Below are positions 9,480 to 18,371 of a stretch of 64,000 bases of DNA, piece by piece. Numbering within the stretch: position 1 is the stretch's first letter; every line of letters begins with the position of its first letter. The position numbers were made by a program, and so were the translations under genes. Below the pieces are notes generated by a model. That model was not told where the DNA came from. It made no database searches and saw only the letters and a program-made list of their open reading frames with translations. Source of the stretch: Clostridium sp. BJN0013 (GTDB lineage: Bacteria; Bacillota; Clostridia; Clostridiales; Clostridiaceae); contig NZ_CP162495.1 of assembly GCF_040939125.1 (NCBI RefSeq), positions 124,001 to 188,000 of the forward strand, written 5' to 3'.

Positions 9480-9542
9480 TTTCTGCGTAATTTTGTCACG
9501 GGGCTTTAGTGGATTTTTGATATATAACACCTCCTTTTTGGC

Positions 9543-9573
9543 ATAAAAAAACGCCACTCGAAAGTGACGTTTA
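9543..9573 (-). terminator. Intrinsic terminator after the AlbA_2 gene
   Basis: On the minus strand AACGTCAC and GTGGCGTT pair (one wobble) around TTTCGA and are followed by seven T. It lies between the AlbA_2 cargo gene and the ribosome site of the CHAP protein. Confidence 0.75.
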
Positions 9574-9586
9574 GATTGTAGTTGAT

Positions 9587-10747
9587 TTAGTTTTCTACTT
9601 CAAAACAGCCGGATTTACTAAATCCAAAAGCATTTGATAACGAGTCAAAAACGGGTTCTAATGCTGTACGAATTGGAATGTCTTCTGTACATATTCCGTC
9701 TAAAGAGTTTACAATATTTCTATCGAGAGGTAATGAAGATTCCCCCCACCCAGCAGAAGCAATATAATCTTTTCCGTTAAGGATAGTAGCGAAAATGTGC
9801 CACGGCTTCGGTATACCTAATTTGTCCAAAAGACTACCATACTCGGACAACGCCTTGATTATGGTTCCTTGTGTTTCTAACCAATTATAAACCTCTTTAC
9901 TTCTGTAATTTGAAATAAGTCTTATTTCTACTGCTTCGACTATACCGCTATGAAACACTTGTGTATAGGAGTTTATAGCTTTGGTCTTATATTCGCTCGC
10001 GTAAATGCAATAGCCATCAGCATTGTAACGGTAATCCCACCCGCTCCCAGAGATAGGCCGAAATAATCTATTGCCACTTAGCTTTTCCAAATCAACTCTA
10101 TTTCCGAGTTCAAAGCCCCATTCGGGAACGATATGAAATACGATTTTTGCGTCATTTCCTAAATCACCGACACATTCATTTGCTAATATCATTGAAATTC
10201 TATCCTTACGGAATTGACGGATTTTATCTTGTAATCCATTTGCGTATAGAAATTCCTTGCGCAAATCGTCAATATCCATGTATGTAATTCCATTGGCATA
10301 GCGCATGAAAAATTCATCCTTGCTTCCGTCCCAATAACTGTGGGGACGAGCATAGCTTTTGGGAACAGAAATAACTATTGCAATGTTGCTATCATCTAAT
10401 TCAACAGGTACACATTCCACACCATGTAAGTGCGGTCTAATACGAGATAAAACGAGTTGCCGAAAAGAGGATAACCAATTATCAAACTCGTTTAAGGAAA
10501 ATCCTGCCCCACTTAATTTGGTGGGTAACCTGTTTTCGTCCTCCTGCATACCTACGATGATAGTACCTCCGTTTGTATTTGCAAAAGCGGCAAGTTCTTT
10601 CATAAATTTGTCCTTGTTCTTGTCTGTCATTTTACCGTCTGCAAACGAATAATCTTTGTATTCTAATTCCTTGTTCTCAAATACCTTGTTGTCAATAAGC
10701 TCTTGCAAATGCTGTTTACCTATTTTCTTCATATCGAATAGTGGCAT
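9587..10747 (-). CDS. Schlafen-type AlbA_2 domain protein, ICE cargo
   Basis: A 386-residue protein whose first 150 residues match the AlbA_2 (Schlafen/divergent AAA_4) domain. The pattern is ENKELEYKDYSF, then KFMKELAAFANTNGGTIIVG, then the short acidic loop after it. The rest (about 170 to 386) is unrecognised. AlbA_2 proteins bind nucleic acid, are often annotated as transcriptional regulators, and several occur in anti-phage or nuclease systems. The gene has its own terminator, is more AT-rich than the conserved transfer genes around it, and sits where this element type carries variable cargo. A defence function is possible but unproven. Confidence 0.75.
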   Translation of the reverse strand: MPLFDMKKIGKQHLQELIDNKVFENKELEYKDYSFADGKMTDKNKDKFMKELAAFANTNGGTIIVGMQEDENRLPTKLSGAGFSLNEFDNWLSSFRQLVLSRIRPHLHGVECVPVELDDSNIAIVISVPKSYARPHSYWDGSKDEFFMRYANGITYMDIDDLRKEFLYANGLQDKIRQFRKDRISMILANECVGDLGNDAKIVFHIVPEWGFELGNRVDLEKLSGNRLFRPISGSGWDYRYNADGYCIYASEYKTKAINSYTQVFHSGIVEAVEIRLISNYRSKEVYNWLETQGTIIKALSEYGSLLDKLGIPKPWHIFATILNGKDYIASAGWGESSLPLDRNIVNSLDGICTEDIPIRTALEPVFDSLSNAFGFSKSGCFEVEN

Positions 10748-10821
10748 ATAAAACGGCCTCCTTGCTTTGTTTTTTACTATTATATCACATAAGCAACATT
10801 GGAAAGCAGCTATGATTTTAA

Positions 10822-11766
10822 TTATTCACCTCCAATCCGCGCCCTTGCAAGGGTGCAATACTCGGCATTGAGTTCAATCCCGATATAGTGACGGTCAAGG
10901 GTTTTCGCTGCAAGCCCCGTTGTGCCGCTTCCAAAGAACGGGTCAAGGACAATGCCGCCTTTCGGACAGCCCGCCAAAATGCACGTTTCCGCTAACTTCG
11001 GGGGAAAGGCAGCAAAATGACCGCCCTTGTAGGGTACGGTATTGATAAGCCAAACGTCACGCTTGTTGCGTATCGTGGGGATAAATGCGTCGTCATAATA
11101 GCCGCCTTTTCTTGCCCTGTTGATACCCTGCACCTTGCCCTGTCCGGGTACTTCCCCGGCATATTTGTGATTTGCGCCGCGCCCGGATTTGTACCGCGCC
11201 GCCGTTGTAGGGGCTATGGGTTCGGCAATGGCGGCGGCGTCATAGAAATACTTCTTTGACTTCGTAAGTAAAAAAACGTGTTCATGGCAGCGGCTCGGAC
11301 GGTCTTTGACACTTTCGGGCATGGGGTTGTTTTTCTGCCAAATAATATCGCTGCGTAAATACCACCCGTCAGAGCGCAGGGCAAAAGCAAGCAGCCACGG
11401 AATACCAATTAAGTCCTTTTGCTTGCAGCCTGTCGTTTGACGGGCAAGGGATAGTGATTGTCCGTTTCTGCCTTTGGGATTTTTCAGGTCGGAGTAGCCG
11501 CCCTTGCTGCCTGTTCCGCAATAGGTGTCTGCAATGTTCAGCCAGAACGTACCGTCTGAACGGAGTACCCGGCGCAATTCCCGGAAAACCGCAACAAGCC
11601 TTTCAATGTACTGTTCTGGCGTGTCCTCGCGTCCAATCTGAGCGTCAATCCCATAATCCCGCAAGGCATAATAGGGCGGTGACGTTACGGCACAATGGAC
11701 GCTTTCGCCGGGAAGCTCTTTTAAGGCAGGCAGCACGTCCCGGTTGATAATTGCGTCTGTTTTCAT
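10822..11766 (-). CDS. Site-specific DNA methyltransferase (N4-cytosine/N6-adenine type)
   Basis: A 314-residue enzyme that should transfer a methyl group from SAM to an exocyclic amino group in DNA. The catalytic motif IV is VTSPPYYALRDYG near residue 30 and the SAM-binding FxGxG motif is LDPFFGSGTTG near residue 285, so the order of motifs is that of the beta class. A target-recognition region lies between. No restriction partner is adjacent, so it is an orphan. Its start overlaps the end of virB4 by four bases. In a mobile element such an enzyme most likely masks host restriction sites, working alongside the Ard protein. The recognition sequence cannot be read from the protein. Confidence 0.9.
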   Translation of the reverse strand: MKTDAIINRDVLPALKELPGESVHCAVTSPPYYALRDYGIDAQIGREDTPEQYIERLVAVFRELRRVLRSDGTFWLNIADTYCGTGSKGGYSDLKNPKGRNGQSLSLARQTTGCKQKDLIGIPWLLAFALRSDGWYLRSDIIWQKNNPMPESVKDRPSRCHEHVFLLTKSKKYFYDAAAIAEPIAPTTAARYKSGRGANHKYAGEVPGQGKVQGINRARKGGYYDDAFIPTIRNKRDVWLINTVPYKGGHFAAFPPKLAETCILAGCPKGGIVLDPFFGSGTTGLAAKTLDRHYIGIELNAEYCTLARARIGGE

Positions 11767-14162
11767 GCGCCCCTCACTTCCTCCGGCTTTGTCGTCATTA
11801 CCAGGTACAGCTCGGTATTCTGTGGGAAGCGGTCTACAAAGGGTAATACCACGTTGCCGTAAAAAATAAGCCCCTCGCCTGCTTCGGTATGGGTAACGTA
11901 TTTCATTTGCTGCGGAGAAATGTTAAGCTGCTTTGCAAGGATAGCCCGGTCGCCGGCGGCTTGATTGAGCATAAGAAAAAAATCGCTGTTTTCAAAGATG
12001 TTTTCTACTTCGCGGCTGCTCAAAAGGTCTTTGACATTTTGTGTGATTGCCGTCGGTATGCCGCCCCATTTTCTAAAACGCTTCCAAATTTCCACGCTGT
12101 AAGCGGCAGTCTGTTCCTCTTTTAAAAGTAAATGAAATTCGTCCATGTAATAGCGCGTTGCCTTATGCTCGGCGCGGTTGACAGTCACTCGGTTCCATAC
12201 CTGGTCTTGTACAATGAGCATACCTAACTTTTTTAGCTGCTTTCCAAGCTGCTTAATATCAAAGCAGACAAGGCGGTTTGAAAGCTCCACGTTAGTACGG
12301 TGGTTAAAGACATTCAAGCTGCCGGAAACATAAAGCTCCAATGCCGACGCGATACGCGCCGCTTCCGGCTCCGGTTTCTTCAAAAGCTCGTCGTAAAGGT
12401 CGCCCAAAATAGGCATTTTTTCCGGGTCGGGGTCAGCAAGAAACGGACGGTAAACGTTGCGGACAGCCCGGTCAATGACTGTTTTGTCCACGGGCTGCAA
12501 GCCCTCTTTCCCACCAATGACCAGCTCACAAAGGGAAAGGATAAAGTCGCTTTTCAGAGCAAGGGGGCTGTCGTCCTCGCTGTAATTCAAGTTAATATCC
12601 ATAGGGTTGACGTACTGTGTGCTTGTGGGCGAAATGCGGATAACCTGTCCGTGAAGTCTTTGCACAAGGGGATAATACTCGGCTTCCGGGTCGCAGATAA
12701 TAATATCGTCGTCGGTAACGAGAAAAGCATTTGTGATTTCCCGCTTTGCCGCAAAAGATTTACCGCTTCCCGGCGTTCCCAAGATAAGCCCGTTCGGGTT
12801 TTTCAGTTTCTTTCGGTCACATAAAATCATGTTGTTGGAAAGTGCGTTCAGTCCATAATAAAGTGCTGCGCCCTCTTGAAAAAGCTCCTGTGTGATGAAC
12901 GGGATAAAAATTGCGGTACTGCTCGTTGTCAAGCCCCTTTGAATAGGGATAAGATTTTCCCCAATAGGGACGCTTGATAGAAAGCCCGCTTCCTGCAAGT
13001 AGTCAAGACGGGTCAAAGCGCAGTTGTATTTTTGCGCGATACCCTTAACGGCGAACACGTCATTTTCAAGTTTGCGCTTCGTGTCTGCCATGTTCGCCAC
13101 AAGGAACGTAAGTAAAAACATGCGCTCATTCCTGCTCTGTAAATCCTGCAAGAGATTTTTCGCTTCGCTGCCGAATGTGGCAAGGTCGGACGGGATAATA
13201 TCCATGTCATACCCGCTGCGGACAGCCTTTTTCTGTTCCTCAATTTTCATTTTGTCAAGGTCGGTAATTTTGCGCTTAATGGTCTTGATTGCTTCGCTCT
13301 GGTCGATACTGCGGATATGCAGATTGACGATAACGCCCGTTTCAAGGTCGAGAATATCCGCAAGCATACGGTCATTGAGTTCTGGCGCAAGGATTTCAAG
13401 GAAGCTCGCCGCACCGATTTTCTTACCCATGCGGAATATGCGCCCTTCGCCAAAACGGAAAGAGGACGGAGCGATAAAGTCCTTTGTAGACAGCCCGGAC
13501 GGGGCAAGCCAAGAATAATCAAAGGAAAAAGGTTCTCCCTCCGGGTGGAATACGCCATGCAGCATTTTCAGTCGTTCATAGCCCGTCATGGGGTGAGCGG
13601 ATACGCCAAGCACCTTAAAATTGTTGAGTACGTCGGTTTCAATACGGGCAAGCCGCGCCTTTGCTGTGGCAAGGTTATCCGCTTCAATGGAAAAGGTAAT
13701 CGCCTTGTGCTTGACAATCCCGTTATTGCCTTTTTCAAGCTGATTTTTTAGCATAGCCGCGTACTCGGCGCGAATGGAGTTGAAAGCGTCCTCCTGCGGG
13801 GGAATGTCGATAGCCTTTTCTGCTTCGATTCGCTGCGTCCCTTGATTGATAAAGGAAAGCTGCACCGATACGGAAGCGTCAAAGTAATTTAGAAAATCGC
13901 ACCAGTTTTCAAAAATGGCGGTCTTGTCGTCTGCCTGTGCAAGCTGATAGTTAATATCTTCAAACACAATGCTCTTGCTGTATTTCTTTTCCGTTACCCG
14001 GCAAATCCCGTTCGGGTACATGGTAAGATAGGGAATGGTTTGCTGCGCCGTATGCGCTTTTCCGTCACCCTTTGCCTTTTGGATAATGGTGGCAATCTGT
14101 TTTTTCTCGGCGCGGGTCAGCTTGCGCTTATTTCCTGTGGATTTTGTTTTTGCCGTTGACAA
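11763..14162 (-). CDS. virB4: VirB4/TraE-family type IV secretion ATPase
   Basis: A 799-residue ATPase that powers assembly of and transport through the conjugation channel. The Walker A motif is GTPGSGKSFAAKRE near residue 455 and a Walker B-like segment (KATRYYMDEFHLLLK) lies near 690. I chose a TTG start at 14162 because AGGAGG lies 9 nt upstream and the product then begins like other members (STAKTKSTGNKRKLTRAEKK). The open frame extends 61 codons further, but these overlap prgI and look unnatural. The gene overlaps prgI by 35 bases and the methyltransferase by four, showing a tight operon. Cytoplasmic face of the membrane. Confidence 0.93.
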   Translation of the reverse strand: MSTAKTKSTGNKRKLTRAEKKQIATIIQKAKGDGKAHTAQQTIPYLTMYPNGICRVTEKKYSKSIVFEDINYQLAQADDKTAIFENWCDFLNYFDASVSVQLSFINQGTQRIEAEKAIDIPPQEDAFNSIRAEYAAMLKNQLEKGNNGIVKHKAITFSIEADNLATAKARLARIETDVLNNFKVLGVSAHPMTGYERLKMLHGVFHPEGEPFSFDYSWLAPSGLSTKDFIAPSSFRFGEGRIFRMGKKIGAASFLEILAPELNDRMLADILDLETGVIVNLHIRSIDQSEAIKTIKRKITDLDKMKIEEQKKAVRSGYDMDIIPSDLATFGSEAKNLLQDLQSRNERMFLLTFLVANMADTKRKLENDVFAVKGIAQKYNCALTRLDYLQEAGFLSSVPIGENLIPIQRGLTTSSTAIFIPFITQELFQEGAALYYGLNALSNNMILCDRKKLKNPNGLILGTPGSGKSFAAKREITNAFLVTDDDIIICDPEAEYYPLVQRLHGQVIRISPTSTQYVNPMDINLNYSEDDSPLALKSDFILSLCELVIGGKEGLQPVDKTVIDRAVRNVYRPFLADPDPEKMPILGDLYDELLKKPEPEAARIASALELYVSGSLNVFNHRTNVELSNRLVCFDIKQLGKQLKKLGMLIVQDQVWNRVTVNRAEHKATRYYMDEFHLLLKEEQTAAYSVEIWKRFRKWGGIPTAITQNVKDLLSSREVENIFENSDFFLMLNQAAGDRAILAKQLNISPQQMKYVTHTEAGEGLIFYGNVVLPFVDRFPQNTELYLVMTTKPEEVRGA

Positions 14163-14514
14163 TAGCCAATACCTCCTTTTCAAGTTTTCTCTGCCGTTCC
14201 AAAACGGCGTAAAAGTTTTCCGTCTGATACGGGCGTTCTTTGGGTCGGATAAATTTTGTCTGAATGATGTTTTTTGCCACGACTTCAAGGGGTTGCCCGT
14301 GTTTCTCATACATGGCAATGAGGAAGCAGGGCAACATGACAACAATCATTACAAACGCCGCAAAGCTCGTTCCTGTGCTGTCTTTGAGTAAAAAGAAAAG
14401 CGGCAGTCCGATTAGGAGCGCCGCCGAAAAGCAGATAATTTGCCGCTTCGTCAGGTTGAGAGCGACTTTTGTTTTAATACGGGATAGGTCTTTGGGTACG
14501 GGTACATACGCCAT
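14128..14514 (-). CDS. prgI: PrgI family conjugation protein
   Basis: A 128-residue membrane protein with two adjacent hydrophobic helices (residues about 28 to 70, IICFSAALLIGLPLFFLL and a second after a short turn). The N-terminal start is the family type (AYVPVPKDLSRIKTK). The C-terminal half is basic and faces the cytoplasm. PrgI homologues act like VirB3 and associate with VirB4, whose gene follows with an overlap. A good AGGAGGTA ribosome site precedes the ATG. Confidence 0.9.
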   Translation of the reverse strand: MAYVPVPKDLSRIKTKVALNLTKRQIICFSAALLIGLPLFFLLKDSTGTSFAAFVMIVVMLPCFLIAMYEKHGQPLEVVAKNIIQTKFIRPKERPYQTENFYAVLERQRKLEKEVLAIVNGKNKIHRK

Positions 14515-14540
14515 AAAATACCTCCTTTCGGGTCAGCCTG

Positions 14541-15410
14541 CTAATGGGCTGAGAAAATTGATTTTGCAAGTGCGCCGGATTTGAACAGGGAAAAGCAGAG
14601 GATAACGGTATAGGCTGCAAGGGAAAATATCGCGCTGTGCAGATTGTCCGCTATTATCATGTCGTTTACCAAAACCGCATAAATGCCGACGCATATCATA
14701 ATTAAAAAGCCTTGAAAGCCAAGAGCAAACAGGCTTTTAAGGTAGTTGTTTCCTATCTGCCCCCACTCCCGGTTTGTCATGGTTGCAAACGGAATCGGGG
14801 ATACGGAACAATAAAGGTAAATTTCTATCATACGCCCGTACAGGATTACCGTTATCAGCACCGACATGATTTTCATGCAAAGGCTGACAAGCGACGTTTC
14901 CATAACGAGCAACAGCAGTTCGGGGATTTCCATAGTGTCAAGCCCGGATTGCATGGACGAAAGCGCGGCGGCAACATCAATATTTGTGTTGCCGCCGATT
15001 ACGCCCGCCGTACCCGATACGACGTGCTGCGCCATATCGAACACCGCCATAGTGATAGTAAAGGTATTGGTAACGAGAAACACCGCTACCCACGCCTTAA
15101 AAAACCACTTAAAGAACATAAACGTATCTATGTCGTGCATGTTGTTCTTTTCCGTTACCATGCTGATAAGCTCGTAGCATAGAACGTAGGTTATCACAAG
15201 CCCCGCAATGGGTACGATTACATTTTCCGAAAGGGTCTGAATCATGGAAAAAATATTCGCGTTCCAAGCCTGCGGGGTCTTGCCTACCTCGGCGGCGATT
15301 GTACCGACTTTTTCATTTACGTCCCCGAACATAGTTGACAGATTCCCGTTAATGGCTCCGATAAGGATTTCCTTTATCCATTCGTTAATCGCGTCAAGTA
15401 TGCTCTGCAT
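14541..15410 (-). CDS. VirB6/TrbL-like polytopic conjugation membrane protein
   Basis: A 289-residue protein with about six hydrophobic segments after an amphipathic N-terminus (MQSILDAINEWIKEILIGAI). The membrane segments begin near residue 58 (VIVPIAGLVITYVLCYELI) and continue to the C-terminus. This matches the CD0411-like/TrbL-like protein of Tn1549 elements, thought to form the inner-membrane channel like VirB6. It lies between Maff2 and PrgI, all on the same strand with short gaps, so it belongs to the transfer operon. Confidence 0.85.
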   Translation of the reverse strand: MQSILDAINEWIKEILIGAINGNLSTMFGDVNEKVGTIAAEVGKTPQAWNANIFSMIQTLSENVIVPIAGLVITYVLCYELISMVTEKNNMHDIDTFMFFKWFFKAWVAVFLVTNTFTITMAVFDMAQHVVSGTAGVIGGNTNIDVAAALSSMQSGLDTMEIPELLLLVMETSLVSLCMKIMSVLITVILYGRMIEIYLYCSVSPIPFATMTNREWGQIGNNYLKSLFALGFQGFLIMICVGIYAVLVNDMIIADNLHSAIFSLAAYTVILCFSLFKSGALAKSIFSAH

Positions 15411-15426
15411 AGGCGTTTACCCGCCC

Positions 15427-15642
15427 TTAACCGAACAGGCCGGAGAGCAAAGGCACAAGGGTTGCACCAATCAAAGCAACGCCGCCGCCCGCCATGAGCT
15501 GCTTCATACCTTGCGATTTTGCACCGGGATTGTCGTTGCCGTAGCCCTCCAAAAGATTGATAACACCCCAAATTCCCAAGCCCGCGCCCAACGCGATTAC
15601 AAGGGTTTGCAAAACGCCTACTGCCGAATTAAAAAATGCCAT
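15427..15642 (-). CDS. Maff2 family small membrane protein
   Basis: A 71-residue protein that starts MAFFNSAVGVLQTLV and has two hydrophobic helices separated by a polar turn (EGYGNDNPGAKSQG). This size and the MAFF start define the Maff2 family of Tn1549-type elements; a VirB2 (pilin)-like role has been suggested by analogy. The start at 15642 is preceded by AGAGAGGTC. A longer open frame to 15831 reads through the terminator-like hairpin upstream and is rejected. Confidence 0.88.
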   Translation of the reverse strand: MAFFNSAVGVLQTLVIALGAGLGIWGVINLLEGYGNDNPGAKSQGMKQLMAGGGVALIGATLVPLLSGLFG

Positions 15643-15703
15643 AAATGACCTCTCTTTCTGCCGCTTTTGCGGCTCACATATTTTTTGATTTCGTTTTCGG
15701 GTA

Positions 15704-15733
15704 CAAAAAAGCGATAGTCCATAGACTACCGCA
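15704..15733 (-). terminator. Hairpin with U-tract between virD4 and Maff2
   Basis: GCGGTAGTC and GACTATCGC pair over nine positions (one wobble) around TATG and are followed by TTTTTT. It is placed inside the transfer operon, so it may be an attenuator or an mRNA-level control rather than a full stop. A second GC-rich hairpin (CCGCC/GGCGG) lies just upstream. Confidence 0.7.
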
Positions 15734-15836
15734 AGAGAAAATACCGCCGCGTAATGGCGGCTATCGTTATGAAATTGTAGTAGGAGCGCGTGCCATGTAG
15801 CCCATGTTTGCAGTTTTAATTGTAATACCACCTCCT

Positions 15837-17624
15837 TTATGGCTCTGCGTCCTCCTGCAAATCGGCTTCGTCGATTTCGTAGTAGTCAAAAACCTCGTCC
15901 GGCTTTACGATTGCAGGGCGGCGTCTTAAATGCTTTTCCATGTCAAAAGCGTTTTTCGCGTCTGCGTCGGAAAGGTATTGATAGTTCGGGTGCCGGGTTA
16001 TATCGTACTTATCAGAGAAAAACGGGCGTACACCGCGTAGCTGTAAAATACACTTTCCTCCGTCCATAACGGCGATTTCGTCTTGCGTCATAAGCTCCTT
16101 TCCCAATTTCTGATAATTCAGTCCGTGGGAAACTTCCCGCCCTCTGTTTTCGGACGTGTTGAAGCTGTCTATCGTTTCCTTTCCTAAGATTTCCGATATT
16201 TCTTTCAAGGTGGTTTTCTCTTTACCGCCCAAGAAAAGCGTAGTGTCGCAGTTGCCGATTATGGTATCGGCGTTATCCTTGTAAATGGCTTTTAGCTGTG
16301 ACTGGCTTTGCAAAATAATAGAAGCCGATATTTCCCGGCTTCGTATGGTGGCTATGAGCTTTTCAAACTTTGGTATCTGCCCGATATTCGCAAATTCATC
16401 TAACAGGCAGCGAACATGAACGGGCAGCCGCCCGCCGTAAACGTCGTCGGCTTTGTCGCATAGCAGATTGAAAAGCTGTGTGTAAAGAATGGAAACAACA
16501 AAGTTAAAGGTGTCGTCAGTGTCGGAGATAATGACGAAAAGGGCCGTTTTGCGGTCGCCTATGGTGTCAAGCTCCATTTCGTCGGTTTCCATTAGCTCCC
16601 GCAGTTCCCGTATGTCAAATGGGGCTAACCTTGCGCCGCAGGAAATGAGGATCGATTTTGCGGTTTTGCCTGCCGCAAGTTTATATTTCTTGTACTGCTT
16701 TAAGGCAAAGTGTTCCGGGTCTTTCTGCTCCAAACGCTCAAACATGAGGTCAACTGGATTTTGAAAATCCTCGTCGTCCTCACGGGCTTCCGACGCATTT
16801 ATCATTTCAAGCAGGGTTGTAAAGTTCTTTTCATTCTCCGGGGCTTCATACCAGATATAGCCGATTAAGGCGGTGTAATAGAGCTTTTCCGCTTTCACCC
16901 AAAAATCCTCTGCCGATTTCTCCCCGTCGCCTTTCGTGTTGGCGATTATGGTATTTACCAATTTCAAAATGTCCTTTTCACTCCGCAGATAGGCAAAGGG
17001 GTTGTACCGCATGGATTTCTTGAAATTGATTGTATTAAGCACCTTGATTTTGTACCCGCCCCGTTGTAAGAGCTTGCCGCACTCGATTAAAACCGTTCCT
17101 TTGGGGTCGGTTACAACGTAGCTGCTGTGCATTTGCATAAGGTTAGGCTTGACGAAAAAACGGGTTTTTCCGCTGCCGCTGCCGCCGATTACAAGCACGT
17201 TTTTATTTCGTGCGTACTTCGGCTGCTTCGGGCGGCTGCTCATCATCAGCCGTTCGGTCTGGGTCAGAATGACGTTGTTTTCAAATACCGGGTCAACATA
17301 GGGCTTTATATCTGCTGCACCGCCCCAACGGGCAGAACCGTATTCTATTCCCTTGCGGTACTTTTTTGCGTTCCTGCCTTTGATGTATACGGCAAGCCGG
17401 ATTATTGCCGCTACCGCAATGCCAACAAGTAAATCCAACGGGTCAAAACTCGGCAAGGCATTTGCAAAGGCAGCGGCGAAACCGTCCCCGATAGAAAGCA
17501 GCTTGCCGGAGAGGTCAGCTCCCGGTGCAAGCCGGAAAGCCTGTGCTGCTTTATCAAAGAGATACACAAAGAGCAGATAAGGCATGTTGGGGATAATCAG
17601 CTTTTTCCAGTTGATATTGCTCAT
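15837..17624 (-). CDS. virD4: VirD4/TraG-family type IV coupling protein
   Basis: A 595-residue coupling ATPase that brings relaxase-bound DNA to the channel. Two N-terminal hydrophobic segments (near 12 to 28 and 65 to 85) anchor it. Walker A is GGSGSGKTRFFVKPN near residue 145 and Walker B is CLLDEFANIGQIPKFE near 405. The C-terminus is acidic. The start at 17624 overlaps the stop of the PcfB gene by four bases (translational coupling), and the PcfB-VirD4 order is typical, since PcfB-type proteins act as cofactors of the coupling step. Confidence 0.95.
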   Translation of the reverse strand: MSNINWKKLIIPNMPYLLFVYLFDKAAQAFRLAPGADLSGKLLSIGDGFAAAFANALPSFDPLDLLVGIAVAAIIRLAVYIKGRNAKKYRKGIEYGSARWGGAADIKPYVDPVFENNVILTQTERLMMSSRPKQPKYARNKNVLVIGGSGSGKTRFFVKPNLMQMHSSYVVTDPKGTVLIECGKLLQRGGYKIKVLNTINFKKSMRYNPFAYLRSEKDILKLVNTIIANTKGDGEKSAEDFWVKAEKLYYTALIGYIWYEAPENEKNFTTLLEMINASEAREDDEDFQNPVDLMFERLEQKDPEHFALKQYKKYKLAAGKTAKSILISCGARLAPFDIRELRELMETDEMELDTIGDRKTALFVIISDTDDTFNFVVSILYTQLFNLLCDKADDVYGGRLPVHVRCLLDEFANIGQIPKFEKLIATIRSREISASIILQSQSQLKAIYKDNADTIIGNCDTTLFLGGKEKTTLKEISEILGKETIDSFNTSENRGREVSHGLNYQKLGKELMTQDEIAVMDGGKCILQLRGVRPFFSDKYDITRHPNYQYLSDADAKNAFDMEKHLRRRPAIVKPDEVFDYYEIDEADLQEDAEP

Positions 17625-18103
17625 AGCTCAATCCCCCTGTCCTTTTTGTTCATCTTGACGCGCTCGGAGTTCCTTGCCGCCGCCTTTTCTTTCATGGTGG
17701 AAAGCAGCTTGCGGATAGAGGGTTTTTTATGCTCGGTCAGCTTTTTTGCGGAAAACTCCTTAAAGGCTGCGGTCAGTGCGTCGGCGTCCCGTCCCTTGAA
17801 AAACACAAGGTAACGGGGCGGGCTTTCGGTATTGTCCTTTTTCAAGGCAAAGTCAATCCCGTACTTTTTCGCGGTACCCTCAAAGGCTTTGATATTCCCG
17901 TCTGTGATTTCAATGTTGGAAACGCCCGCATTCTGCTTTACAAGCTGCTTTAGGGTCTGCTTGCCGTGGGGCGTCGCCTGTTTTTCAAGCTGCTTTTTCA
18001 TCTGCAAAAGCATGAATTTCATAGCTTTTTGCAGCAGCTTTGCAGATAGCTTTGTTGCCTTTATGGATATGGCAATGGTCTTTTCGTTTACTTCATCTTG
18101 CAT
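17621..18103 (-). CDS. pcfB: PcfB/DUF3801 family conjugation accessory protein
   Basis: A 160-residue protein rich in lysine and helix-forming residues, with the DUF3801 pattern: N-terminal helices (TKLSAKLLQKAMKFMLLQMK), a middle beta region ending in PPRYLVFFKGRDADALT, and a basic C-terminus. In pCF10 PcfB works with the relaxase and the coupling protein PcfC in substrate recruitment. Here it directly precedes virD4 with a four-base overlap, which supports the same job. No membrane segment. Confidence 0.88.
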   Translation of the reverse strand: MQDEVNEKTIAISIKATKLSAKLLQKAMKFMLLQMKKQLEKQATPHGKQTLKQLVKQNAGVSNIEITDGNIKAFEGTAKKYGIDFALKKDNTESPPRYLVFFKGRDADALTAAFKEFSAKKLTEHKKPSIRKLLSTMKEKAAARNSERVKMNKKDRGIEL

Positions 18104-18144
18104 TTACCGTCCTCCTTTCACGGTATGGCGGCGGTTTTGGGTAT

Positions 18145-18357
18145 TTATATCCGCACCCGCAGCCCGTTCAAATCCTCGGTGCGGATACCCACAAGATACC
18201 AGTTTTCAGCCATTTCAATGCGGGTCGGTTTCCATTTGCCGCCTGTGAAAATCTCGAAACATTCTCCGCAATGCAGCCCGCCGTAATAATCGGCAAGGTC
18301 AAAGCGAATGTCGTAACGGTCGGTCTGCTCGTCAAAAATCAATGCTCCCTGTTTCAT
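18145..18357 (-). CDS. DUF5348 family protein
   Basis: A 70-residue acidic protein of beta-rich appearance (YDIRFDLADYYGGLHCGECFEIF, split by a turn; then WYLVGI). It matches the DUF5348 family, which is found next to repA or pcfB in Tn1549-type elements. Function unknown. Good GGAGT ribosome site; it lies 14 bases after the repA stop. Confidence 0.8.
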   Translation of the reverse strand: MKQGALIFDEQTDRYDIRFDLADYYGGLHCGECFEIFTGGKWKPTRIEMAENWYLVGIRTEDLNGLRVRI

Positions 18358-18371
18358 AGTGGATACTCCTT

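Noticed and set aside
14163-14345. A 61-residue N-terminal extension of VirB4
   Set aside because: It overlaps prgI out of frame and has unnatural composition; TTG at 14162 has an AGGAGG at good distance.
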